A DNA stretch of 44,042 nt. Source: UBA4615 sp046046245. GTDB lineage: Bacteria > Pseudomonadota > Gammaproteobacteria > Burkholderiales > Burkholderiaceae_E. The position numbers and the translations under genes were made by a program. How positions within the stretch are numbered: position 1 is the first letter of the stretch; every line of letters starts with the position of its first letter. This document shows positions 36,477 through 44,042 of this stretch, in pieces. The stretch covers positions 1 through 44,042 of the forward strand of contig JBJOKE010000074.1 of NCBI GenBank assembly GCA_046046245.1, given 5' to 3'. The notes under the pieces were generated by a model. The model saw only the letters and a program-made list of their open reading frames with translations. It was not told where the DNA came from and did not search any database.

Positions 36477-37013
36477 ATGGTGCAGCTGATCACGCAGGCC
36501 GAGTACGCGCGGCGCCGCGGTGTCAGCCGTGCCGCCGTGACGCAGGCGGTGAAGGCCGGCCGCATCGTGCTGATCGACGGGAAGGTCGATCCGGACGTGG
36601 CCGACGTGCAGTGGAAGCGGAACACCGACCCGGCGCAGCAGCGCGGTGCGGCGGCCCTGGCCTCAATGGCGTCGACAGCGGCGATTGCGCCGCGAGCGCC
36701 CGCGGGCGAAGAGGGCGCGCCGCCGGACCTGCACGATGCGCGGCGCAGGCGAGAGCAGGCCCTGGCCGAGCTGGCCGAGCTCGAGCTCGCGGAGAAGCGC
36801 GGCGAGCTGGTGCCTGTGGCCGACGTCCAGAAGGCCCTGGTCTCGAAGGTGCTGGGAGTGCGGGACTCGCTCGACACGCTGGCCGACCGGCTGTCGCCGC
36901 TGCTGGCTGCGGAAAGCGATCCGGCGAAGGTCTACGCGATGCTGCGCAGCGAGATACGCCAGGTGCTCGCGCAGTTGTCGACGCAGAGCCGAGCGCCGAG
37001 CGGGGTGCAGTGA
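36477..37013 (+). CDS. terS: Terminase small subunit, Nu1-like
   Basis: A 178-residue protein. Residues 1-45 form a winged-helix HTH (LITQAEYARRRGVSRAAVTQAVKAGRIVLIDGKVDPDVADVQW) as in lambda gpNu1. A helical oligomerisation part (RRRREQALAELAELELAEKRGELVPVADVQKALVSKVLGVRDSLDTLADRL) follows. It recognises the packaging site and loads the large subunit. Its TGA overlaps the GTG of terL. TTAACG repeats just upstream are possible binding sites. Confidence 0.85.
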   Translation: MVQLITQAEYARRRGVSRAAVTQAVKAGRIVLIDGKVDPDVADVQWKRNTDPAQQRGAAALASMASTAAIAPRAPAGEEGAPPDLHDARRRREQALAELAELELAEKRGELVPVADVQKALVSKVLGVRDSLDTLADRLSPLLAAESDPAKVYAMLRSEIRQVLAQLSTQSRAPSGVQ

Positions 37014-39073
37014 GCACGGTCGACGCCTGGCGGCTGATCGACCAGCTGTTCGCCGAGCACCTCGCGCTGCCGACGCTGCTGACGGTCGACGAGTGGGCGG
37101 ACCAGCACCGGATCCTGCCGCGGGAGACCTCGGCGGAGCCCGGGCCGTGGCGGACGGATCGGACGCCCTACATGCGGCAGATCCTGCGGGACCTGTCGGA
37201 CGACTCGGACGCGGCCGAGGTCGTGCTGATGTTCGGCACGCAGTTGTCGAAGTCGGAGAGCGGGAACAACTGGCTCGGCTACATCATCGACCACGTTCCT
37301 GGGCCGATGATGCTGATCCAGCCCACGGTCGACCTGGCGAAGCGGTACTCGAAGCAGCGGATCGCGCCGATGATCAAGGCGTGCCCTGTGCTGGCCGGCA
37401 AGGTTCGAGAGTCGCGATCGCGCGACTCGGGCAATACGACGCTGTTGAAGGAGTTCCCGGGCGGCCTGGTGGTGATCACCGGCGCCAACAGTGCGGCGGG
37501 CCTGGCCTCGATGCCGTGCCGGTACATCCACGCGGACGAGGTCGATGATTACCCGCTCGACGTGGATGGGCAGGGCGAGCCGCTGCAGATCGCGACGGCG
37601 CGGCAGGACACCTTCGCGCGGCGCAAGCAGCTGATCACCAGCTCGCCGAAGCGGCCGAAGGGCCTGTCGCTGATCGAGGCGAGGTTCGAGGCGGGCACGC
37701 GATTCCGCTACCAGGTGGCGTGTCCGCACTGCGCCCACTACCAGACGCTGACGTGGGCCGGCGAGGACGAGCGGCCGGGGCTGCGGCTGTGGGACGGCGA
37801 CCCGGCGACTGCGGCGTATGTGTGCGCCGGTTGCGGTGGCCAGATCGAGGAGCACCACAAGACGGCGATGCTCGCCGGCGGGGTGTGGGTGGCGGAGCAG
37901 CCGGACGCGGCGGTGCGCAGCTACCACCTCTCGAGCCTGTACTCGCCGCTCGGGTGGTTCTCGTGGCGAAAGCTCGCGGCCGAGTACCTGGTCGCGAAGG
38001 AATCGGCGGCGCGCGGTGACCCGCAGCCGCGCAAGACCTGGATCAACACTCGGCTCGCCGAGACGTACAAGGAAGAGGGCGCGCGGCTCGAAGAAGGGCG
38101 GCTTCGCGAGCGTGCCGGAACGCGGCCGCTGCGGCTCGTGCCGGCGGCGTGCCTGGTGCTGACCGCGGGGGTCGACACGCAGGACAACCGGCTGCACGTC
38201 AATGTGTACGGCTGGGGGCCGGGCGACGAGTGCGCGATCGTCGATCGGCTGCAGATCTGGGGCGACCCGACGCAGACGGAGCGGCTTCCCGGCGGCCAGC
38301 CGACCGTGTGGGAGCGGCTGGATGCCGCGTTCGAGCAGCGCTACCGCCACGAGGGCGGGAACACGCTGGGCGTGGAGTCGGTTGGGATCGACACCGGCGG
38401 GCACTGCACGCACGCGGTCTACGCCTACTGCCGGGCCCGCGAGGCGGTGCGGGTGAGGGCCGGCGGCGTCGAGTGGATCCGCAAGACCCTCGCGATCAAG
38501 GGCATGGACCGCCCTGGCATGCCGGTCAAGGGCAAGGCGAGCCCGGTCGACGTGAACTGGCGCGGCTCGGTGCTCAAGGGCGGCGTGAAGCTCTGGATGG
38601 TCGGCGTGACGGCCGCAAAGGACTGGTGGCACGCGCACCTCAAGGTCCGCGAGCCCGGCCCTGGCTACGTGCACCTCGCGGCGGACCTGCCGGACGAGTG
38701 GTACCAGCAGATGACGTCGGAGCAGCGCGTGCTGGCGCGTACGGCGCGCGGACAGCGCTACGTGTGGGTGCTGGACTCCGGGAAGCGGAACGAGGACTGG
38801 GACTGCAGCGTCTACGCGCTGTTCGCAGCGCACGCGCTGGACCTGAACCGGTTCACGGAAGCGATGTGGAACCGCCTGCGTGAGCGTGTGGCGCCGGCCC
38901 AGCCGGATCTGCTGACGATGGCCGCCACGCCGATCGAAGTGCCGGAGCCCGTGCCGGCCGGTGAACCGAACGAGCGCCCGCCGGCTGCACCGGCCGCGCC
39001 GCCGTCGACCACGCCGGTCGCGTCGGGTGCCGTGCCCCGTGGCAGGCGAATGATGTCGAGAGGAATGCGATGA
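37010..39073 (+). CDS. terL: Terminase large subunit, lambda gpA family
   Basis: A 687-residue DNA-packaging motor and nuclease starting with GTG at 37010. The GpA family pattern is clear: 'DEWADQHRILPRETSAEPGPWRTDRTPYMREIL'-like start, the ATPase part with 'LMFGTQLSKSESGNNWLGYIID', 'VITGANSAAGLASMPCRYIHADEVDDYP' (Walker B region), 'QLITSSPKRP', a Cys pair 'CPHCAHYQTL...CAGCGGQI', and the nuclease part with 'AGVDTQDNRL', 'GVESVGIDTGGHCTHAVYAYC' and 'NEDWDCSVYALFAAHAL'. gpA-type terminases cut at cos sites, so this phage likely has cohesive ends, not headful packaging. Confidence 0.95.
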   Translation: MSTVDAWRLIDQLFAEHLALPTLLTVDEWADQHRILPRETSAEPGPWRTDRTPYMRQILRDLSDDSDAAEVVLMFGTQLSKSESGNNWLGYIIDHVPGPMMLIQPTVDLAKRYSKQRIAPMIKACPVLAGKVRESRSRDSGNTTLLKEFPGGLVVITGANSAAGLASMPCRYIHADEVDDYPLDVDGQGEPLQIATARQDTFARRKQLITSSPKRPKGLSLIEARFEAGTRFRYQVACPHCAHYQTLTWAGEDERPGLRLWDGDPATAAYVCAGCGGQIEEHHKTAMLAGGVWVAEQPDAAVRSYHLSSLYSPLGWFSWRKLAAEYLVAKESAARGDPQPRKTWINTRLAETYKEEGARLEEGRLRERAGTRPLRLVPAACLVLTAGVDTQDNRLHVNVYGWGPGDECAIVDRLQIWGDPTQTERLPGGQPTVWERLDAAFEQRYRHEGGNTLGVESVGIDTGGHCTHAVYAYCRAREAVRVRAGGVEWIRKTLAIKGMDRPGMPVKGKASPVDVNWRGSVLKGGVKLWMVGVTAAKDWWHAHLKVREPGPGYVHLAADLPDEWYQQMTSEQRVLARTARGQRYVWVLDSGKRNEDWDCSVYALFAAHALDLNRFTEAMWNRLRERVAPAQPDLLTMAATPIEVPEPVPAGEPNERPPAAPAAPPSTTPVASGAVPRGRRMMSRGMR

Positions 39074-39297
39074 CCGCACAGACCCTGCAGCAGCTGCGCG
39101 ATCGCCTGACGCTGTACCTGGAGGCCGAGGCGAAGATCCTCAGCGGCCAGTCGTACCAGTTGGGCGACCGGCGGATGCAGCGCGCCGACCTGTCGGAGGT
39201 CCGCCAGCAGATCGACGTCCTGTCGTCGCAGATCGCGCGGCTCGAGTCGGCGGCTGGCTCGACGCGCGGCCGCATGCGGTTCGGGCTGCCCGGATGA
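39070..39297 (+). CDS. gpW-like/DUF6148 head-tail joining protein
   Basis: A 75-residue protein (TLQQLRDRLTLYLEAEAKILSGQSYQLGDRRMQRADLSEVRQQIDVLSSQIARLE). The 'AEAKILSGQSYQLGDRRM.RADL.E' pattern is that of small proteins between terL and portal (gpW or DUF6148-like), which join head and tail. Both ends overlap neighbouring genes by ATGA. Confidence 0.85.
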   Translation: MTAQTLQQLRDRLTLYLEAEAKILSGQSYQLGDRRMQRADLSEVRQQIDVLSSQIARLESAAGSTRGRMRFGLPG

Positions 39298-40976
39298 CGC
39301 GCGGCCTCGACGTCCGCCTGACGCTGGCGGACCGGGTCGTCAACTGGTGGGATCCGGTCGCCGGGCAGCGGCGTGTGCACGCGCGTGCATTCCAGGCGAT
39401 GACGGGGGGTTACACCGGGGCGTCCGAGGTGGCGCGCTCGATGCGTTCGTGGTTCACCTGGGGCCGCAGTGCCGACGCGGACATCGTCGGCAGCCTGCCG
39501 CAGCTGCGGGCGCGGTCGCGGGATCTCGCGCGCAACCACGCGCTCGCCGGCGGCGCGCTGCACACGATCGTGACGCGCACGGTGGGCACGGGTCTCGCGC
39601 TGCAGCTGCGGCCGAATCGGGCTGTGCTCGGCTGGGATGAGGAGCGCGCCGCTGCGTGGCGTGCCGAGGTCGAGGCGGAGTGGCTGCTCTGGGCCGAGTC
39701 GCCGTGGTGCGACCTGTCCGGCCGGCTGGACTTCTACGGGCTCCAGGAGCTCGTGTTCCGCTCGACGCTGGAGTCGGGCGACGCGTTCACAGCGCTCCCG
39801 ATGGTGCGCCGCGCGAACCTGCCGTATCGGCTCGCGCTGCAGATCCTCGAGGCGGACCGCGTCGGCAATCCGGCGGGGAAGATGGACTCCGACGTGATGG
39901 TGCAAGGCGTCGAGCTCTCGCCGCAGACCGGCGCGGCGATGCGCTACTGGGTGTATGACCGGCACCCGGGCGGCCTGACGCTGGCGAATTCGAAAGACGG
40001 GCGCTGGGTGCCGGCCGCGACGCCGCGCGGCATGCCGGCGATGCTGCACCACTACCGCGTGCTGAGGCCCGGCCAGACCCGCGGCGTGCCGCACCTGGCG
40101 CCGGTGATCGAACTGCTCAGGCAGCTGGGTCGCTACACCGACGCCGAGATCATGGCTGCGGTGATCTCGGGGATGCTCACCGTATTCATCGAGAGCGACG
40201 CGCCCGAGCAGAACCCGCTGCTCGCCGGTACCGATGGCGATGGCGTGCCCCAGCCCGGCAGCGAGGACGTCCGGCTCGACAGCGGCGCGATCGTCGGGCT
40301 GTCGCCGGGCGAGAAGGCGAACGTGGTGAATCCCGGGCGTCCGAACCCGGCGTTTGATCCGTTCGTGCAGGCCATCCTGCGGCAGATCGCTGTCGGCCTC
40401 GAGCTGCCGTTCGAGGTGATGCTGAAGCACTTCACCTCGAGCTATTCCGCTGCGCGCGCTGCGCTGCTCGACGCGTACATCTTTTTCCGCATGCGCCGCG
40501 ACTGGCTGCGGAAGTCGTTCTGCCAGCCGGTCTTCGAGGCCTGGATGGAGGAAGCCGTGGCGCTCGGGCGTGTGACGGCGCCCGGGTTCTTCCGCGACCC
40601 GCTGCTGCGCGCCGCGTACTGCCGCGCGCAGTGGACGGGCGACTCGCCGGGGGCGATCGACCCGGTGAAGGAAGTCGAGGGCTGGACGAAAGCGATCGAC
40701 GCGGGCCTGGCTACGCGGGAGCAGGCGGAAATGCAGCTGTACGGCACCGACTGGTCGGCGACGCTCGACCAGAAGTCACGCGAGGCCGCGCTGATGCGCG
40801 AGAAGGGAATCGGCCCGATCTCGAGCGCGCCGGCGGCGGCCCCCGCGCCGGCACCCGAATCCGACGACAGCGAGGACGCGACCGATCCAGCTGATCCGGA
40901 AGACGACGCGGAGGACCTGACGGACTCCGAGAGCGACCGCGCGCCGGCGCGCGTGCAGCCGGGCAGCGAGGACTGA
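39294..40976 (+). CDS. Portal protein, lambda gpB family
   Basis: A 560-residue protein. Lambda-type portal features are 'AFQAMTGGYTGASEVARSMRSWFTWGRSADADI', 'LRARSRDLARNHALAGGALHTIVTRTVGTGLALQ', 'YWVYDRHPGG', 'MPAMLHHYRVLRPGQTRGVPHLAPVIELLRQLGRYTDAEIMAAVISGMLTVFI' and 'PFEVMLKHFTSSYSAARAALLDAY'. It forms the ring at one vertex through which DNA enters and leaves. The last 45 residues are an acidic Asp/Glu/Ser-rich tail. It is the third gene in the packaging-head block, in lambda order (A, W, B). Confidence 0.95.
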   Translation: MTRGLDVRLTLADRVVNWWDPVAGQRRVHARAFQAMTGGYTGASEVARSMRSWFTWGRSADADIVGSLPQLRARSRDLARNHALAGGALHTIVTRTVGTGLALQLRPNRAVLGWDEERAAAWRAEVEAEWLLWAESPWCDLSGRLDFYGLQELVFRSTLESGDAFTALPMVRRANLPYRLALQILEADRVGNPAGKMDSDVMVQGVELSPQTGAAMRYWVYDRHPGGLTLANSKDGRWVPAATPRGMPAMLHHYRVLRPGQTRGVPHLAPVIELLRQLGRYTDAEIMAAVISGMLTVFIESDAPEQNPLLAGTDGDGVPQPGSEDVRLDSGAIVGLSPGEKANVVNPGRPNPAFDPFVQAILRQIAVGLELPFEVMLKHFTSSYSAARAALLDAYIFFRMRRDWLRKSFCQPVFEAWMEEAVALGRVTAPGFFRDPLLRAAYCRAQWTGDSPGAIDPVKEVEGWTKAIDAGLATREQAEMQLYGTDWSATLDQKSREAALMREKGIGPISSAPAAAPAPAPESDDSEDATDPADPEDDAEDLTDSESDRAPARVQPGSED

Positions 40977-40978
40977 GC

Positions 40979-42364
40979 ATGCGACTGATCGATATCGTCA
41001 CCTCGCCCTGGGCGTTGATGCCCGACAAGCTGGTCGAGATCCGCGACATCTACGCGACCCACCTGCGTGGCGAAAAGGTCGACCTGAAGGCTCTCGAGGC
41101 TCGTATCGGCCAGCCGCTCGCGAACAACCAGACCCGCGACTACGCAGTGCAGGACGGCGTCGCGATCATCCAGGTCGACGGCGTGATCGCGCCGAAGGCC
41201 AACCTGTTCATGCAGGTTTCGGGCGGCGTCTCGGCGCAGGTGCTCGAGCGCCAGGTGCGCGAGGCCGCGGGCGACCCGTACGTTCGGGCCATCCTGCTCG
41301 ACATCGACTCGCCTGGCGGCTCCGTGCAGGGCGTGCCCGAGGTCGCCGACGCAGTCAGTGCCGCTGCGGCCGACAAGCCCGTGGTCGCGTGGACGGCCGG
41401 CACGATGGCGAGCGGCGCCTACTGGATCGCGACGGCCGCGGATCGCGTGTATGTCGCCAACGGCACGACGGTGCTCGGCTCGATCGGTGTCGTCGCGACG
41501 CACGTGGACATGAGTCGCGCCGAAGCAGCGCGCGGCGTGAAGACCACCGAGATCACGGCGGGCAAGTACAAGCGGATCGCGAGCTCGTACGAGCCGCTGT
41601 CCGAGGAGGGCCGGGCGACGCTGCAGCAGCAGGTCGACGCGGTCTACGAGGTGTTCGTCGACGCGGTGGCCGCCGGCCGTGGCGTCGACGTACGGACCGT
41701 CCTAGCCGAGATGGCTGATGGACGGATTTTCATCGGCCGGCAGGCGGTCGAGGCGGGCTTGGCAGACGGTGTGCTGTCGCGCGATGCCCTGATCGCCCAG
41801 CTGGCTTCGGGCGAGTACTCGGTGCGCCGGGACTCGCGAGTGGTGACGGCCGGTGCGCCAGAGCCTGTGGGTCGAGTCAACGTCCAGGAGGACATGATGG
41901 CGGAAGCCAAGCCGATCACTGCAGAGGTGATCAAGGCCGAGCACCCGGCCGTCGCGGAGGCGCTGCGCGCCGAAGGTCGCGACGAAGGTGTCAAGCAGGG
42001 CGCGCAAGCCGAGCGCGAGCGCATCCAGGCGATCGAGGGCGTGGCCATGCGCGGCTACGAGGCGATCGTCGAGGCGGCGAAGTTCGACGGCCGGTCGACT
42101 GCCGGTGACGTCGCTGCAGCGATCGTGCAGGCGCAGAAGGCCGAGCAGGCCTCCGCGCTGAAGCAGATTCGCGAACAGGCGCCGGAACCGGTCAAGGCAG
42201 CGGCCGCGCCGGCCGACAAGCCGGCCGACGCCGGCAGCGAGCGGCCGAAGGCGGCCGCGCAGGACATCGCCGCACGCGCGGCGGACTACCAGGCGACGCA
42301 GGCTGCAGCCGGCCGTCGCGTGTCGGCGGCCGAGGCCGTCGCCCACGTCATGCAGGAGATCTGA
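40979..42364 (+). CDS. Head maturation protease, S49 family (gpC-like)
   Basis: A 461-residue protein. Residues about 55-285 form the S49/SppA-like peptidase: 'AVQDGVAIIQVDGVIAPK', 'AILLDIDSPGGSVQG', Ser145 in 'AGTMASGAYWIATAAD' as nucleophile and the Lys in 'ITAGKYKRI' (residues 196-198) as base. The C-terminal part (from about residue 307) is a helical scaffold domain with its own internal start. The protease trims capsid components and the scaffold during head assembly. The arrangement is the lambda C/Nu3 one. Confidence 0.92.
   Translation: MRLIDIVTSPWALMPDKLVEIRDIYATHLRGEKVDLKALEARIGQPLANNQTRDYAVQDGVAIIQVDGVIAPKANLFMQVSGGVSAQVLERQVREAAGDPYVRAILLDIDSPGGSVQGVPEVADAVSAAAADKPVVAWTAGTMASGAYWIATAADRVYVANGTTVLGSIGVVATHVDMSRAEAARGVKTTEITAGKYKRIASSYEPLSEEGRATLQQQVDAVYEVFVDAVAAGRGVDVRTVLAEMADGRIFIGRQAVEAGLADGVLSRDALIAQLASGEYSVRRDSRVVTAGAPEPVGRVNVQEDMMAEAKPITAEVIKAEHPAVAEALRAEGRDEGVKQGAQAERERIQAIEGVAMRGYEAIVEAAKFDGRSTAGDVAAAIVQAQKAEQASALKQIREQAPEPVKAAAAPADKPADAGSERPKAAAQDIAARAADYQATQAAAGRRVSAAEAVAHVMQEI
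41897..42364 (+). CDS. Scaffold protein nested in the protease gene (Nu3-like)
   Basis: AGGAGG at 41886-41891 stands before two adjacent in-frame ATGs (41894, 41897). The second has the better spacing and gives a 155-residue product starting MAEAKPITAEVIKAEHPAVAEALRAEG. The sequence is helical and charged with an Ala/Pro-rich linker, as expected for a scaffold. In lambda, Nu3 arises the same way from the C gene. The strong ribosome binding site in the middle of a coding frame is the evidence. Confidence 0.8.
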   Translation: MAEAKPITAEVIKAEHPAVAEALRAEGRDEGVKQGAQAERERIQAIEGVAMRGYEAIVEAAKFDGRSTAGDVAAAIVQAQKAEQASALKQIREQAPEPVKAAAAPADKPADAGSERPKAAAQDIAARAADYQATQAAAGRRVSAAEAVAHVMQEI

Positions 42365-42366
42365 CC

Positions 42367-42741
42367 ATGGCTCTCAACGGTCTGACCAAGTCGTACCTCG
42401 CCGAAGCCGCAATCGCTGGCAATCGGATCGTGAAGTTCGGCGCTGCCGACTTCAGCGTCATCCAGGGCGCTGCCGCGACCGACCTGCTGGTCGGCGTCAG
42501 CTCTCGGCTGGATGCAGCCCTCGGCGAGCGAATCGACGTTATCCACGAGGGAATCGCCGACGTGAAGCTGGGCGGCACGGTGACCCGAGGGCAGCGGATC
42601 ACCTCGGACGCGACCGGCCAAGGCGTCGCGGCGGCGCCTGCGGCCGGGACGAACAATGGCGTGATCGGAATGGCGCTCATCTCGGGCGTCTCGGGCGACG
42701 TCATCCCCGTTCTGCTGTCGGTCGGCCAGATTCAGGGCTGA
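42367..42741 (+). CDS. Capsid cement/decoration protein, DUF2190-like
   Basis: A 124-residue protein: 'LTKSYLAEAAIAGNRIVKFGAADFSVIQGAAATDLLVGVSSRLDAALGERIDVIHEGIADVKLGGTVTRGQRITSDATGQGVAAAPAAGTNNGVIGMALISGVSGDVIPVLLS'. This is the pattern of DUF2190 head proteins that stand in the place of lambda gpD and stabilise the expanded capsid. It lies between the protease and the major capsid genes, as gpD does. Confidence 0.88.
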   Translation: MALNGLTKSYLAEAAIAGNRIVKFGAADFSVIQGAAATDLLVGVSSRLDAALGERIDVIHEGIADVKLGGTVTRGQRITSDATGQGVAAAPAAGTNNGVIGMALISGVSGDVIPVLLSVGQIQG

Positions 42742-42772
42742 CGGCGCAACCTGATCAACAGGAGATTCCAAC

Positions 42773-43744
42773 ATGGCACAAGCGCCTTTTGTCGTACAGC
42801 CGGAGCTGACCGCGATCGCGATCGCGTACCGGAACCAGCGATACATCGCAGACACGGTCCTGCCGCGCATCCCGGTGGGGTCGCAGCAGTTCAAGTGGTC
42901 ACAGCACACGCTGGCCGACTCGTTCACCATCCCGGATACCCGGGTCGGCCGCAAGTCGGCGCCGAACGAAATCGACTGGACCGCGACCGAGCAGACCTCG
43001 TCGTGCATCGACTACGGTCTGGACGATCGCGTCGCTGGTATGGACGTCGAGAGCGCCCGGGCCGCTGCCGCGCTCACCGGCGGCAATGGCATCGACCCGC
43101 GGATGCGATCGACCGAGCTGCTGTCCGAGCTCGTCGCGCTGGATCGCGAGCAGCGCGTCGCGAACCTGCTGTTCACGCTGGGCACCTACCCTGCAGCCAA
43201 CCGCACCACGCTGTCGGGGACCTCGCAGTGGTCGGACCGGGCGAACAGCGACCCGATCACCGCTTTGCTGAACGCGTTGGACGTGCCGATCTATAGGCCG
43301 AACGTCCTGGTGCTCGGTCAGGCGGTGTGGACGTCGCTGCGTCAGCATCCGCGCGCGGCGGCGGCCATCTTCCCGGCCGGCGGCAACGCCGGTGCCGGCG
43401 GCTCTCCGGTATCGCGCCAGGCGCTGGCCGAGGTGCTGGAGATCGAGGAAGTCGTCGTCGGTCAGGGCTGGGTCAACTCGGCCAAGCTGGGCCAGACCCC
43501 GAGCATGGGTCGGCTGTGGGGCAAGCATGCCGCGCTGATCTACCGTGCGCCGGTCCTCGCCGGGACCGAGAACACGATGACCTTCGGCTTCACGGCCCAA
43601 TGGGGCAGCCGGATCGCCGGAACGATCGGCAACGACTCGTCGATCGGTCTGCGCGGCGGCGAGCGCGTGCGCGTCGGCGAGAGCGTGCGGGAAGTGATCG
43701 CGGCGAACGACGTCGCGTACTTCTTCCAGAACGCGGTCGCCTGA
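42773..43744 (+). CDS. Major capsid protein (HK97-like fold expected)
   Basis: A 323-residue protein (MAQAPFVVQPELTAIAIAYRNQRYIADTVLPRIPVGSQQFKWSQHTLADSF...). The 'A..YRN..YIAD.VLPR.PV....F.W' start, the 'STELLSELVALDREQRVANLLF' helix, 'PNVLVLGQAVWTSLRQHP' and a C-terminal strand region (FTAQWGSRIAGTIGNDSSIGLRGGERVRVGESVREVIAANDVAYFFQNAV) match major capsid proteins of this group. AGGAG lies before the ATG. No long N-terminal scaffold domain is present, consistent with the separate nested scaffold. Confidence 0.92.
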   Translation: MAQAPFVVQPELTAIAIAYRNQRYIADTVLPRIPVGSQQFKWSQHTLADSFTIPDTRVGRKSAPNEIDWTATEQTSSCIDYGLDDRVAGMDVESARAAAALTGGNGIDPRMRSTELLSELVALDREQRVANLLFTLGTYPAANRTTLSGTSQWSDRANSDPITALLNALDVPIYRPNVLVLGQAVWTSLRQHPRAAAAIFPAGGNAGAGGSPVSRQALAEVLEIEEVVVGQGWVNSAKLGQTPSMGRLWGKHAALIYRAPVLAGTENTMTFGFTAQWGSRIAGTIGNDSSIGLRGGERVRVGESVREVIAANDVAYFFQNAVA

Positions 43745-43773
43745 CCTGAGCCCATAGGCCTGATGGCCGAGGC

Positions 43774-43801
43774 GGGCCGGCGCTCTTCGGGGCGCCAGCC
43801 C
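43774..43801 (+). other. Hairpin after the major capsid gene
   Basis: GGGCCGGCGC and GCGCCAGCCC pair over 10 bases with one mismatch across an 8-base loop. No clear T-run follows (CGTGTTACTT is too weak), so it is more likely an RNA-stability or partial attenuation element. Confidence 0.45.
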
Positions 43802-43823
43802 GTGTTACTTCCAGGAGTCGAAG

Positions 43824-44024
43824 ATGGCCAAGACCAAAAGTCTCGCGAGCGGTTGCGAGTGCGTGTCGCCGATCGAGCACGACGGCGAGCGGATCGATAT
43901 CGGCGGCGATATCAGCACGCTGCCGGACGACGCGGTGCGGACGCTGCTGGCGAGCGGCGCGCTGCGTGCCCTGGCGGAGCCGGCCCCGCCGCCGGCTGCC
44001 CCGGCCCCGCCGCCGGCTCCCTGA
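43824..44024 (+). CDS. Small post-capsid protein, unknown
   Basis: A 66-residue protein (MAKTKSLASGCECVSPIEHDGERIDIGGDISTLPDDAVRTLLASGALRALAEPAPPP...). AGGAG stands seven bases before the ATG. The 'SPIEHDGERIDIGGDISTLPDDAVRTLLASGAL' core is a pattern seen in short proteins after capsid genes of many siphoviruses. The C-terminal tail is an Ala/Pro repeat (PAPPPAAPAPPPAP). Position recalls the FI gene in lambda, though I see no FI similarity. Its 3' half is repeated at 1-103. Confidence 0.75.
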   Translation: MAKTKSLASGCECVSPIEHDGERIDIGGDISTLPDDAVRTLLASGALRALAEPAPPPAAPAPPPAP

Positions 44025-44042
44025 CGGATCCGGCGCAACTAC
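43922..44042. repeat. Right copy of 121-bp terminal direct repeat
   Basis: Identical to 1-121, as described for the left copy. Joining the two copies closes the map and restores a continuous late operon from the capsid gene into the gene at 150. Confidence 0.95.

Noticed and set aside
36932..39079. 715-codon minus-strand frame
   Set aside because: Antisense to terL, which is unmistakable. The composition is that of a shadow.
43922..44042. True biological direct terminal repeats
   Set aside because: The repeat is short, lies inside a coding gene, and the terminase is of the cos-cutting gpA type. An assembly overlap is simpler.

Overview
The window is a complete, circular or circularly permuted genome of a temperate, lambda-like siphovirus. 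The first 121 bases are repeated exactly at the end, so the non-redundant genome is 43,921 bp. The DNA is very GC-rich. Packing is tight, with many ATGA, GTGA or TGATG stop/start overlaps. Several small proteins resemble ones I associate with prophages of GC-rich Beta- and Gammaproteobacteria (Burkholderiales-like), so a host of that kind is likely. This is an inference, because the window contains no host DNA.

Late region, + strand, running through the ends of the contig (35667-44024 and 1-17690). A candidate cos/TerS-binding region is followed by Nu1-like TerS, gpA-type TerL, a gpW-like protein, a lambda-type portal, an S49 protease with a nested scaffold, a DUF2190 cement-like protein and the major capsid protein. 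Next come two large adhesin-like genes in the position where short head-tail joining genes usually sit. The tail genes follow: FII-like, U-like, tail tube, G/GT with a lambda-type GGGAAAG slippery site, a short tape measure, tail-tip proteins and two fibre-like proteins. The lysis cassette comes last (membrane protein, coiled-coil membrane protein, M15 endolysin, 3-TM holin-like protein). A strong terminator ends the block at 17762-17791.

Accessory and integration region (17889-20614). Four small minus-strand genes include an HTH protein. They are followed by a 361-bp gene-free stretch holding a palindrome and a cluster of GCTAC repeats, then a tyrosine integrase. The integrase 3' end overlaps an Xis/AlpA-like gene coming from the other strand.

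Early leftward operon, minus strand (29203 down to 20375). One long run of overlapping genes starts at a repressor-controlled promoter (pL-like, 29238-29283). It holds small early genes, a dNMP kinase, an HNH protein, an Ead-like protein, an Acb2-type anti-CBASS sponge and a Lar-like protein. It then carries a set of genes that I read as a type IV-B CRISPR-Cas effector: csf1, with a Cas11-like domain fused in frame and its own internal ribosome binding site, then csf2, csf3 and cysH. The HTH/Xis-like gene is last. I see no CRISPR array, cas6 or DinG in the genome, which fits type IV-B. Placement under the prophage repressor suggests the complex is made on induction or infection and acts with Acb2 and the Lar-like protein in conflicts with host defences or rival elements.

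Immunity and early rightward region (29204-35464). A cI-like repressor and a Cro-like protein diverge around a second pair of operators (pR-like, 30005-30048). A small lipoprotein gene lies between pL and the repressor. The rightward operon holds a CII-like regulator, two winged-helix proteins, a Toprim/VapE primase-helicase, an inverted iteron array that is a good candidate replication origin, and a Q-like late regulator followed by a terminator.
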